Shown in pieces: positions 34,849 to 46,500 of a DNA stretch of 64,000 nt. Both the position numbers and the translations under genes were made by a program. How positions within the stretch are numbered: the first letter of the stretch is position 1; each line of letters opens with the position of its first letter. The notes under the pieces were generated by a model. That model saw nothing but the letters and a program-made list of their open reading frames with translations. It did not search any database and was not told the origin of the DNA. Origin of the DNA: Ascidia mentula (Eukaryota; Chordata; Ascidiacea; Phlebobranchia; Ascidiidae). Location of the stretch: contig OX387201.1 of assembly GCA_947561715.1 (NCBI GenBank), forward strand, positions 21,962,001-22,026,000. The letters run 5' to 3'.

Positions 34849-35721
34849 ATGGCAGGCTTATTGGGTACGACATGCAGAGGATTGCTAAGACGCAGTGTTT
34901 ACCTGAAAAATCCTTGTAAACTTTATGTAAGCGGTTTGAAAACGTACACAAACATATTGGTTGACAAGAAAGGAGATAATGGTTGTGTTGGATTTATTCA
35001 ATTGAATCGCCCAAAAGCATTGAATTCCCTCTGCGATGCTTTGATCACTGACGTCAATGATGCCTTGGATGACTTTGAAAAGGATACATCAATTGGTTGT
35101 GTTGTTATCACTGGAAGTGAGAAGGCATTTGCTGCTGGAGCTGACATCAAGGAAATGCAAAACAAGACCTATGTTGACTGTGTCCAAGGTAACTTTCTCA
35201 CTCATTGGACAAGAATTGCCGACAATAAAAAACCTATTATTGCCGCCGTGAATGGTTTTGCCCTGGGTGGGGGCTGTGAGTTGGCAATGATGTGTGATAT
35301 CATTTATGCCGGTGACACTGCACAATTTGGACAGCCGGAAATCTTGCTTGGGACCATTCCTGGTGCCGGAGGCACTCAGCGTCTAACCAGGGTGGTCGGA
35401 AAGTCCCTTGCAATGGAAATGGTGTTGACTGGGAATCGCATCAATGCTGAATCAGCCTTGAGGGCTGGGCTTGTAAGCAAAGTCACAAGCAAAGAAACTG
35501 TGGTTGATGAAGCAATTAAAACAGCTGAGAAAATATCTAAAAATTCCAAACTTATTGTTTCATTGGCAAAAGAAGCTGTGAACACGGCTTATGAAACCAC
35601 ACTTACCGAAGGAAATCACTTCGAAAAGAAAATATTCCATGCCACATTTGCCACTAAAGATCGGAAAGAAGGCATGACTGCTTTTGTAGAAAAACGACCA
35701 GCAAACTTTCAAGATAAATAA
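34849..35721 (+). CDS. ECHS1: Mitochondrial short-chain enoyl-CoA hydratase
   Basis: Hydrates trans-2-enoyl-CoA in mitochondrial beta-oxidation and in valine breakdown. A single exon encodes 290 residues, the same length as the mammalian precursor. The first about 30 residues ([20 protein letters not shown] and on) are basic, hydroxylated and lack acidic residues, as in a mitochondrial presequence. The crotonase core follows: [15 protein letters not shown], the oxyanion-hole region [11 protein letters not shown], and [16 protein letters not shown] with Glu144. [18 protein letters not shown] then carries Glu164. Both catalytic glutamates fall at the numbers used for the mammalian enzyme. The C-terminus [21 protein letters not shown] is typical of the family. 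The gene is intronless although most neighbours are split. Confidence 0.96.
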   Translation: MAGLLGTTCRGLLRRSVYLKNPCKLYVSGLKTYTNILVDKKGDNGCVGFIQLNRPKALNSLCDALITDVNDALDDFEKDTSIGCVVITGSEKAFAAGADIKEMQNKTYVDCVQGNFLTHWTRIADNKKPIIAAVNGFALGGGCELAMMCDIIYAGDTAQFGQPEILLGTIPGAGGTQRLTRVVGKSLAMEMVLTGNRINAESALRAGLVSKVTSKETVVDEAIKTAEKISKNSKLIVSLAKEAVNTAYETTLTEGNHFEKKIFHATFATKDRKEGMTAFVEKRPANFQDK

Positions 35722-38239
35722 ACCCCAAAAGAAACAATTCTTACCTAGCATGCGCCAGGAGTTGTATTATCACTGCTTTATGCTGAAAATTTAATTACAT
35801 AAAAAGTAGTTTTAGCTTACCCTCCAATGCTTTTCTGTTTGCTAATGATTTCATCATACTGCATTTGTTGTAAATTGTGTACATGTTTCTATTTAAAGTA
35901 TCAGGTGTTTTGATAAATTGTGATTAATTTCTAACTTCCTTTGCAGGTGTTGAGTAGTTAACATAGGGAGAACAAATTAATGTGTTTTTGATGTGTGTAT
36001 TTTCTTCAATAACACAAGCATTGTGTTTGCTAAATTTAATTAAAAAAGGTAACTATTTATTGGCCACATCTCCGGAAAAAAATAATTTTGTGCAATGATA
36101 TTTTCAATAAGTTAAAGGTGTTAAACTGGTAATCTTATTTTTCAGTTAATTCTTGGCTGTACTACATTATGTGAACCACAACTCAACCCAGGGAAGGTTT
36201 AGATGCAGTTATTTTTCGATGGCAAACTTACGGTAAGATACTGCAGATATTTAAATTTTTTCAATCTGTTGGACATTTGTTTAAATCAAACTTTTGTGAA
36301 ACAGAGAGACAACCTGTAGTGCATTGCATCATTACAAGTGGATCACTATACCTAAGAGATAATGGAACACTAAGAGATAATAGAAGAACAAAATCTTTTC
36401 CACCTGTAAAAGAAACAAACAACTGATTTCCAGAGAAAAGTATATCTTGGTCACTTGCTACAAACATTACTCTTCTGTTTATCATTGGTAATCTTTCATT
36501 TTGCATTTGTTGCAATTGGGTGAATGCTTAAGGCCAACATGTTTTGTAGGAAATTGATGTACACCCCTGTAGTGGCAGTGGAGAGCTATTGGTCATCCAG
36601 GGTCTAATTTGGAGAGTTTCCATAGAAACATACTTGTTCTCATGGAGATTCGCTTGTTTTTTTTCTATTTAGATTTATGTTCACGCATTTGGTGGAAGAG
36701 AGGCACAGAATAACTTTCCTAATTCACCGTTTTTTTAGTTTTTTTTCTAAGGAAATTTTTGCACTCAAAAAACAGTATTGATTCCAGTTTTGTTTTTGGC
36801 TACATGTACAGTCGTTATTAAACTATGAAATACTCAAAATAGTTGCACGTGCTAATTAGTCAGACAAGTGGAATTTCAGAAAATACTGATTTCATTTACT
36901 TTGCCAGAGCGGAGCCGTTGCTTGGAAGTGTTAGGCTAGATTTAAAAAAAAAAAAAAAAAAGATGTCACAGTTAGCGAACGGCAAATGTTATGATTTTGT
37001 TTTTATCCTTCTCGCAAACTGCGGTCCCGGTTTGGTTGAAATCAGTTAATGGTTTCTAAAACAGGTAGTTTTGCAAACATGCGTGGAGTTGGAACACAGA
37101 CATCGTATAACAAATTTACGGATGGTTGGTTTTATTCGTGCGAATTATTCCCGCGGAAAGTGACCTTGCAAAAACGAGGCAGTCTTCTGATCTTGTTTGA
37201 CTTGTGTAGGAAAGAGTGCGCAAAGGTGGGATTTCGCAGGGCTGATATTTTTCTTGCTGATATTTTTTTTGTACTTAAAAACTCTGCAGATGTTGGTGTA
37301 GTTTCTAAATTTTAATGGAAACCTAAATAATTTTAACGTGCTGGTATAAATAATTGTTTGTGGGAAATTATGTTTACAAACAAAAGATCAATCATTACAC
37401 TGATAATACTACTTGGTCATACACTGATTTGATATTGTGTAGACTGTAATATCAACAAAATATTAAGAACCATACCACTGAACACTGGTTATATGTAGTA
37501 AAGACATATGTATTTGTCTGAAAACATAGTACTTAAGTTTGTATGTCTATATATTGGTATTTTTATTGCCACATTTCACATATATATATATGTTATGATT
37601 TTATGTCATTTGCAGCAACTATTATAGGGAAATTTGTGTTCTGTTTGGATAGGAAATAATATGTTCCAACAAAAGCTGTCTTAAAAATGAGGTTAGTAAA
37701 GTTTTTCCAGTGTGTTTTTTTGCAAAATATGATTTTAAAGTTTATTTAATTGGTCTTTGGCAAGTTGGGGTTTTAAATTTCTTGGGTGTAAGTGATGATA
37801 ATTGGGATCAAAAAATTTCATTAAGCAAATGTGTTTTTTATCATTGTTTTATGTTAATCTGTTAGCAGTGTGTTTTACATGTAATAGTGTATTTGTTTCT
37901 TAAATATGACGTTGTATGTTAGTAATATTTGCAAACAGTTTAAAATTTGTGACAGATTATTTGGACTATATAGGGTTGCTTCTACTTGTGAGTTCTTAGG
38001 CCAGTGTTTTTGACATAACAAAAAAATACTCTGCTAAACTACAGAATCACTTTCCAAGTAACATTCATAGTCTTAGTTTTGAGTGACATGGATTGTTTTT
38101 TAAATGCATTCAGTTTCCGTTTAAGTTGTTTTTTTTCATGACTGTTTGGATTTCTCCTCGTACCGATGATAGCTTCCTGTAGCAACCTCATTTGGAGAAA
38201 ATAACTTTCTTGACTAAGGAATTTAATTGTTGAATTTCT
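35722..38239. other. Gene-poor interval after ECHS1
   Basis: Only short open frames are present (for example 36843-37315, +), none with recognisable content. A run of about 18 A residues lies at 36942-36961. No RNA gene or repeat with a second copy in the window was noticed. Confidence 0.4.
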
Positions 38240-39061
38240 AATACATTCTCCTTTTGTGAGATTTTTCATTTAGAAGGCGCAAGATGACTATGCAATCTTT
38301 TGGTATCATGCATGTGCTTGGATAACATGATAAAATCCACATGTGCATCAAACATGGTGATGATGACACAGTTAGGGCACAGGTTCCCTCGTATGAGACC
38401 GGTTGACCAACTATCTTTGTGCTGCATGTTTTTCTGCAATTGAAGTGGTTGAGTTGGGTTGTATTCTGAAACTGCAAATTTTTAGAGCTTCTCCGAGATA
38501 GAATGTTATTTTGTGAAGGTCCTTTTCAAGCACTGGTTGGTGCTTGATAAAAGGGTCTTATAGGTTCCTGCTTGATTGAGTGGCAACACTACCAACTTTT
38601 GTCATTCACTCACCACTTGTATTTGTAGTTAGCTGTAAGGCCAGCCAGTTTGCACTCCCACTTTGCTGCAGAAGGTAAATTTTGTCTTTTGCAGGTTGAT
38701 GAGACCATTGTGTTAGTTGATGTTGAATTGAGGAAACATTCTGAATTATAGATGCAAAAACAATTCTGCAATGTGCATCAGTCTCAGGTTTATATTTTTC
38801 TGTAGTTTCTGGTGACGAGGTCAAACTTAATTGGCACTGGCTTTTGAGATCTTATTCTCATTTCATCTGGTGGTACAAAGAAATCAATGTAACCATGCCC
38901 ATGCAGTGTGATAAGGGTAGAAGCTGTGTGTACACAGTTCCATTGGTTTTGCGGCAGAAGTTATAAAGTCGTCCATGTTTGCAACTTTTTCGACCGAAAC
39001 CTGGTTTTCGCGAAAAACTCAACAATCGATTAAATTTCGGTGCACACTCGAGACATATCAC
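38240..39061 (-). pseudogene. Possible degenerate coding sequence
   Basis: Three minus-strand frames cover this stretch almost end to end. They read like a protein broken by frameshifts and stops, for example GHGYIDFFVPPDEMRIRSQK in one frame continuing as LVTSSPETTEKYKPETDAHC in another. I do not recognise the family. It could be a decayed transposon ORF or a processed pseudogene, or chance. Confidence 0.25.
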
Positions 39062-39269
39062 TGTGTGGCATCGATCGATATGGTTTGTTTTAATACATTT
39101 TTTAAAGTAAATTATTGATCAATTCCTGTTCATCCAACTGGAATAACAAAACCCACCTATTTAAAAGGGTCAAGATTGGAAAAAGTTAAACAACGTATAA
39201 ACGAATCAATGCCCCGCTTAACACATCTTGAGATGCTCGTAAAAATTAAACCCGTCGACTGAGGTTCAG

Positions 39270-41270
39270 GAAACAGGGATGACGCGCCATCCAAAGAAAA
39301 AGGCACAAAACGCGGCGATCAGGGTAGGCGTCCCGTCCAAGCAGGAATTAGAAGCGCTTGCGATTATGCAGGATGAACAAAAGGTCAACGGCGTTGCGGT
39401 GAAAGGAAAGTTAGGCGGAACATTGCAGAAGGTCAATTTCCAGCTGCGGTCGCAAGATACTTTTGAATATTTTACTAACTTACAAAATGCGATATAATGA
39501 CATAGACGCAACTGGCAGCGTCATTAAACCTAGGTAACGATGCGCATTTTTACGTTTATAAAATAGTTGTAAGAAACCCCAACAAAGGAAGGCTGTCGCA
39601 ACGTATGTGACAAACCGCCATAACATCACATCTATTTCGCAATTGTTAAAACTTTACAAAAGCGACGAAAATAAATACATCGGTAAAACGAACGTTAAAC
39701 TTATAATGTGCGATAGTTCAATGGCGCTTATTCGTTCAATTTTAGTCATGGTTGAGGACTTCCACGCTTATATAGAACGATGTTACGCCGTCATATCGGG
39801 CGAAGCAAGTGACAGACAGTTAAATCAGAAGCCGTTTCTACATTTATGTAACAGTCATATAATGAAAAATTTGAAACAATTATGCGGATTAGTAAAAAAG
39901 CGTCGCGCCGAATCGATGTTTATCGTTGCTTTGTTAGTAGCCGCAGAGGGTATGAAGGAAATTGAAATTTTTTTCCAAATGACTTTGCTTTATAATTTAA
40001 AAGACGCAAATCAAGCTAAAACCAGTTCGGATTTGTTAAAGAATAAAGTGCAAAAATGTTGACCCAACATTTCATTCAATTGAAACTGTAGAAGACTTGG
40101 ACGATACCTTTTCCACAATTACCACCGATAATCCATTTAAAGACCATTTTGAGCAAGTGATAAACCGGGATAATTTGAAAGCAAACTATCCCTTATCAAT
40201 TAAAAATGATTTTTATTGTCCTGAATTTATAATCAAATTTTTCCGGGAATGTCCTTCCGAAAAAACCTCTGTGTTCTACAAAGTACAGCATTCGGACAAA
40301 CGCTACTATTCGATAATCGCACGCAGGGAATCATGTAAAAATCAACAGGAATTTAATCGAACTCCGTTCGACGGCAGGAAGCTTAACGGCCTGCACGAGT
40401 TTTCCGAAAATGTACGACGATAAACATAAAGCGCTTATAGTTGAGTTTATGGACAGTGGGTACCGCCGAAAACCCAAGCGCAAACGCGTTAGACAGGAAG
40501 CTGAGGTCGAGGAGAGATGGGGGAAGAAGGCAAAGGTTGTTGGGACGGACAAAAGTATGGGAAGATACTTTCAAACTCCCAACAAATCTTTGCGTGCTCC
40601 CAGATCATCAGAAAAAACAGGAAACCACGCGTGTAGAAACGATCTCGATCCAAATAGTTTGGCACGCCGGTGCTGCGCGCGCAAAATGGAAGCGGCGAAT
40701 TATATGAATACTTCAGATTACGCGGAGCTTTCGGCAGAAAATGTTTGGCTTTATAACAAACATAAATGCGGGGCATTGCGTATTACTTAAACAGTTCCCA
40801 GGGATCGACGGTATGCAGAGCACGTTTGCGTACTCACGTCCAACAAAATAGTTATATCCAAATAATTAACGTTAATGGTAACCATGGGGTAGCAGTTCCA
40901 AATGTGTTCTCATTAAAAACCATACAATTCAAATTTATGACAACCTGTATCCATATAAAACTCTGACGACAAATTCGCTATTTCTAAATTGCTAAATTTT
41001 TCAAAATTGTTTCATTTTCAAAAACTATTTGGTTCTGGTAACTGTGGTATTTACGACATCGCGTTTTAGGTTTTAATCAACATCCGGAACATCTTACATT
41101 TAACGAGCCATCGCTGCGAACGGATATAGAGAAAATGTTACGCAAAAAAAGTATTTTATCCGCTATTTTATGGAAGCTCATCATAAACCGAAGAAGAAAA
41201 AGCGAGACGGTTATTGTGATTTATTGTAATTGTAGACTTGCAGACAATCAACAATATTCTTTGTTTGTGT
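39270..41270 (+). mobile_element. MULE-like DNA transposon remnant, copy 1
   Basis: Frames at 39279-39497, 39607-40062, 40097-40423 and 40410-40790 line up as one broken transposase. In order, an IDATGS-type first aspartate motif (DIDATGSVIKP, 39502-39537) sits in a frame different from its neighbours. MCDSSMALI (second acidic motif) and LCNSHIMKN (C-x2-H) follow, as in Mutator-like transposases. A tail IYCNCRLADNQQY at about 41218-41258 resembles the start of a PHD-type zinc finger often carried by such elements. Stops and frameshifts show it is dead. The family call rests on remembered motif order, not a search. Confidence 0.55.
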
Positions 41271-41775
41271 TTTTTAATTTTAATAATAGAAGTATTCCAC
41301 TTTACTTTAAATTCGCTTACTTTCTTGGTTCGTAATGCTGTTATTTTTTCTTCTGCTGCCCTAACATGCTGTACTTGTTTACGGAAATTGTAAAATAGGG
41401 TCGCACTTTGGCCACTTTTCATTTGTATAATATACAAAATCTTGCTATTAGTAAAATCAAGTTAATTAGTTCTTCACGGTTCGTATTTTCGTATTCTGTA
41501 CCAAAAAGTTTAAGTTTATCGGTGATAACAATTTCTTCCATTAATTTGGCATCTAGCCATGCACTAACATGTTCTTATAACATTAACACACATACAAAAT
41601 ATATGACAATTTTTTTCCGTTTCCTATCCTCAAAAAAACGCATTCACCCGTGTCAAGCAGCGAAATAAAACATCAAGTTTAATTTGAAAAGATCTCAACA
41701 CATTTTCAGGGTGCATTTAAAATAATTTTTAATAGCGACTGCCATTGGGCTTCCGTTAGGGTCGATTGGGTGTAG
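41271..41775. other. Spacer between MULE-like remnant and duplication unit A
   Basis: About 500 bases without a supportable gene. Short frames on both strands overlap and have no recognisable content. Confidence 0.35.
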
Positions 41776-42599
41776 ATTACCCATTTGTTTTGTTGCTTTT
41801 TATTTTTGAAGCATAATATTCGTAAATAGTCTCCAAGGCGGGTTAAAATAGTTGATCTATCTATTTCTACGTCGTAATTTGTTTCCCATTTTGTTGGTAT
41901 GGCTTTTATTGCTGCTTTAATAATTTTATTGCTTGCCGTAAGATCACTGCATGCAATGCATACCATTTTGTTTACTTGTGTTATATTTGTTTTAACAGTT
42001 TTCCACGGGTCCCATAAAATTCGGGTTCAATTTTTTTCTTATCCAAGAGAATCGCTGTGCTTTTATATAAGACTCCATGTCTACCATATCTATTCCCCCT
42101 TCTTTAACCTTTGCGCATAAAACATTTCTACTTACTCTCTCCCAGTTTGATCCAAAAAGAGTAAAGCCGCAGACTCTCCCGTTTTTACTGCGATTTTGTA
42201 ATCTGCCATTAATAAGGTTATAGGTCTATAACTGCCCGAGTACAATGTTCTTTTTCCAGGCTTAGGTAACAAGGTTAAAACCCCCCAGCAGGCCATTTGT
42301 CCAGAAAAGGAACCAAGTTTAAAAGCGTAGTTAAATGCCTCAACCGTTTTGCTGTTTAAAAATTCCCAAAACTTTTTGTAAAACACAGCTGGAAACCCAT
42401 CTAGCACAGGCGACTTGTTGTTTTTCATTGATTTTAAAGCCCTCCGGCATTCTGCGGGAGTAACATCACAATCACATGACTCGCGATCAACGTCGCTTAA
42501 CAAAGGCGTGGGAGTTGTGTCCAGATCATGTTTCACGTTTTTCTTGGTTTGTTGCGCAAAAATGTATTTTTTTAAGACAAAAAAGCTCACCGTGAACAA
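41706..42599 (-). mobile_element. Broken LINE (non-LTR retrotransposon), unit A
   Basis: The minus strand encodes part of a reverse transcriptase: ALKSMKNNKSPVLDGFPAVF, then FYKKFWEFL, GVLTLLPKPGK and YRPITLLMADYKI. This matches the N-terminal half of L1/Tx1-type RT domains (KSPGxDG...P..FYK.FW...LLPKPGK...RPI.LL..DYKI). A downstream piece near 41706-41966 corresponds to the C-terminal region of the same element. The polymerase FADD box is missing, so the copy is dead. It starts slightly outside the duplication boundary. Confidence 0.75.
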
Positions 42600-42676
42600 A
42601 AGAAGGAACAGCGAAACGGTTGGGATTTATTGCAATTGTAGGCTTGCGGAAAATAAGCAACAATATTTAATTGAGT
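42590..42676 (+). repeat. Fragment of MULE-like element tail, unit A
   Basis: The tract from agaaggaacagcgaaacggtt through aacaatattt closely resembles 41190-41266, with YCNCRLAENKQQY in frame. It lies next to the LINE remnant and is repeated in unit B at about 51082-51165. Confidence 0.6.
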
Positions 42677-43570
42677 GACATAAAAGGACAACAAGTGTTA
42701 AACATAATGGCGAGAAATCAGCACAAGAAGTCAAGTTACATTCGAATTCACGTCAAGCAGCGTTCGACCACTTTCTTTTGTAATAATTCGATTCGGTATT
42801 TCTCACTGGCGATGTTTAATTCAATGGTTCTTGTTGTTTGCAACATATTTACAAATTCTGTCGTTGTTGGTCTCCTCTTAGCGTATTTGCATCGATAAAT
42901 TACAAATAGGGTGAGTGTAGCAAATGTGGAGAATGGTTTCTTTCGGAATGTTTCTTGCGCCGCAGATCGGATGAACCTAAAATCGAAGAGGTAGCTTGGT
43001 TTTGTGGAAAATGTTAACGTTTCCTGTGCGATATTATAGCGGGTAAATTGCTTGTCAATGTAACAAACGTCTCAAACAGCAAGTCATCTGTGTACCTCCT
43101 CGTGGTGCGACCGGAAGCAGTTTCGACTGACCAAACACAGAGGTACTACGGGCGGGTGAAGTTTTAGAAAAGCACCTCCGGCTGAATGGGATAATGTTTG
43201 ATTTCATTCGATAGTGGGATGGTATAAGATTGTTTTTACAAAAGAACAGCTTGCGACCAAGTTTGTGCCAACAGTTACCTGCAAAAGTGTGTCCCGGACC
43301 ACCTAAAAACCTTGTTTATAATGGAGCAGTTCACTTAACTTTATTTCCTTTTTTGTCCGTATAAAACATATACACACCATGTTAACATGGTTTAATAAAC
43401 ACAAAGTAATACGGTTGCACAATTATACCGTGCAATGGCAGAAGATTCTGAGCAATTTATTTAAATACAAATCTATGTAACAATATTCATGCAAAAAATA
43501 CACTTAAAAGTCACAAACGGAAGTCGAGTATTGTTAAGGTTTATCAGATTTTCCGGACATCAAACCGCAC
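42677..43570. other. Unit A flank downstream of the GPCR gene
   Basis: About 900 bases duplicated in unit B, with no recognised gene. They should include the GPCR 3' UTR. Confidence 0.5.
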
Positions 43571-46500
43571 TTAGATTTCAGTGGGTTGATGTTTTGTGTT
43601 AGAAAGTTGGGTTCCTCCAATATTTGACACCACCTTCCCAGTTGACATTCTGCTGTCATCTGCATGACTTCTAAACTTCTCTGTTATCTTATCAATGAAG
43701 TTAGAGTAGAGAATGGGGTTGAGGGCGCTGTTGATTGGGAGAAGAACGATGGCAGCAACTGCGTATGAGATGCTGTCAATCTTAACTCCGCTAAAGTTGA
43801 CGAACACCATGATTGAAAGAGGAATCCAGCAACAGAAATCGGTGACGATCAGTCGAATTATTTTGCGTTGGAGAGCTGTGGAAAGGGACTTATTTTGAAT
43901 GTGAATATGAAATGTGATTAAATAAGTTACCAATAGTTTTCTTTCCAGCTGCGTTTGATTTTCCAACTGATTTTCTCGCCTTGAAAATGATTGCAGTGTA
44001 AGTGGAGGCGACGAATGCGAACACAAGAAAGTTGATGATGGAAATTGTGAGCGAAAACTTCCAAGGCCAATCTTTACTTGTGACAAATAGGTTTGGGATG
44101 CAGACACTGTTAGCACTGTAGTATCTGCACAAAAGGAGGTGGTAAGTGTGAAGGTGAAGGTTGAAATTAACTGTATATACAAGAGTGCGGTTACAACTCT
44201 CAAGTTGTCTATTAAAAGTGTCTAGTTTAGTTACCGAAATTACGTTTGTAGAATTTGTATATGACCCCTAACCCCAGAAATTTAATACTGGTTTGGTTAG
44301 TTCTCGCTGGGGTCTTTGGTGTACTGTTCACTAAGTTACGGCGCACCATGTACTTTAATCTTACCCAAAGTGGCTTGATATGGTCAACAGATTAGTGTTT
44401 GGAAAGTTGGTGGATAGAAACTGTTGTAGTTCGTCCCATGAAGTCAATGCTTCAACCTGAGTCAATGCAGATGTATTGTAAGCTGATGATGGGTGGGAGT
44501 AGGTGAGCAACTTCATGACGAAACTTTTAGCATCGTTGAAATGCACGACAGTGTTACTGAAGTAGGGGTTGCTTTCGATTAATGCCAGTTCGACGAAAGT
44601 GCTTTGTTGGTAGCTTGAGAGTGGAATGAGGGCAAGGGCCAAGGATATCACCCAAGTAAGAACAACCATGAGTGAAACTGCTTTGAGTGATGGTTGGGTC
44701 ATGGAGGCAATTGGCTGAAAACCAAAGTATTGTTAAGAAAATGTGATTGGTTTAAAAGTAATTTCTCACATTGTAAACAGCAAACAAGCGTGTTCCTGTT
44801 AGAAGCAACATCGTCATCACCGACGTTTCGCTTGAAAGCACGACCAACACTCCCATGACGACACAAGATTGACTTGTGAGCCACGATAGAGATTGAGAGC
44901 AATAACTTCCACTATATACAGCTCCCGCTATCCCAAGCATTAACAAGTAGATCGCCATAAGGAGATCTGCCACAGCTAGATTCAACACCAGCATGTGATT
45001 GGTCCACAGAGACGCCCCTCTATTTTTTGATATGATTTCTTTCAACGATTTTACTTCTGTGACAATGACGATCTGTGTACAAAATGTCACTGAAATGATT
45101 GATTGGATAATTGTCCAGTACTCACCATATTCCCGAAGAATGCGAGCAAGGCCATGATCCACACGATTGCTCGCAGTATCGGGTTTGCGATAAGATCGAA
45201 TGGAGACGATAAAATATTTGCTCCAGATTTAAATTTGGGTGAACACTCGTCGCTCCAATCGCTACAGTCTTGCCGACCATCCAAAACCTTAAAAGGGATG
45301 GTTGTTAATTTTGTGCAGTTTATTTGATCTCCACCCAGTTGTTCACATTGTTTCGGTCTGGTCTTTGCAGCTGATGTTGAACTGACCTAGCTGGTAAACT
45401 AGCCACAATCACTTTGTGGCGATCAGTTGAATAAACACAACTAGCTGCTAAACAGCAGCTTATTTATTATTTAAATACTTGTGATTTTCGAACAAACAAG
45501 GGATCTCCGCTCTCGCAGTAAAACCTCCCATCCTTGGTGCAATTCATTTCATCTTCTGAATTGTCACAGTTGGACACAAAGTCACAAAGTAATAGTCGCT
45601 GTATAGAAACCTGAACATAACAAAGTTTACCGAAATAAGTTGAATGAAATGTTGAATTCCACGACCTTTTTCCCGTTGAATGCTTTACAGTAAAACCTCT
45701 CCGGACAAATCGTTACGTTTTCATCTTCTCCATTGTCACAGTCTTCAAACCCATCACATACTTCAAGGTCGGGTATGTTCACTAAGTTTCCACTTTTACA
45801 TGAAAATCTGAAAGTGGAAAGTTCCATATTTAAACACAGCAGGTGTCATTATTGTTACCTAATAGAGCTTGAAAGTTAACCAAGCTTGTCTGTCATTGTC
45901 GCCAAATACGTCCTGTTGCGAAAGTCAGGTGTGCAATAATTTCTTTAGTATTGCTTCAGAACACCCGGTCTCCGCCATGTTATTTGTAATTATCAATTGT
46001 TTGTTAAAAACATGTTGCGGAACCTGATTTACTTTTCCACCTAATATTGTTTCTATAATCGCTGTTAGCTTGAAAGTTCTTGAGCCAAAACACGAATACT
46101 GGTTGCGATATTTCTCGGTTAGTTAATGTAGGTTTGTGACAATAAACCTTTACTTCATAAATTACTCGACTGCTGTGATTTCAGTCAGATCATTGTTCAC
46201 CTTCCAGGACAGTTTGTCTCGTCACTCATGTCGGCCGTGCAATCCAAAATTCCATTACAATCTACCTCGTTCCCACTGAAGAACGTTTCCTCTGTACCTC
46301 GACTTCCGTTGGGAAAAGGTACCTGAAAATCCTCGTATTGCAGGAGGGAAATGTAGGAGTTTAAGGGAGAAGATTATTACTCACATAGATCTGACACGAT
46401 ATCCAGAATAAAGGTTCGCCGACTCCTTCGATAAAATTATTAGTGCAATTAAATTTTCCTGGAATGTCCGGACAATTTGCGTCGCACTCATCCGACGGGT

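Noticed and set aside
36942..36961. Poly-A tail of a retroposed gene
   Set aside because: The A run has no recognisable coding sequence or target-site duplication around it; a simple repeat is enough to explain it.
43571..44203. A 210-codon continuous protein at this position, and its twin at 52025-52660
   Set aside because: Only the last about 101 codons are receptor coding sequence. The upstream part reads through an intron and an out-of-frame exon; the receptor exon starts at 43875 (52332 in copy B).
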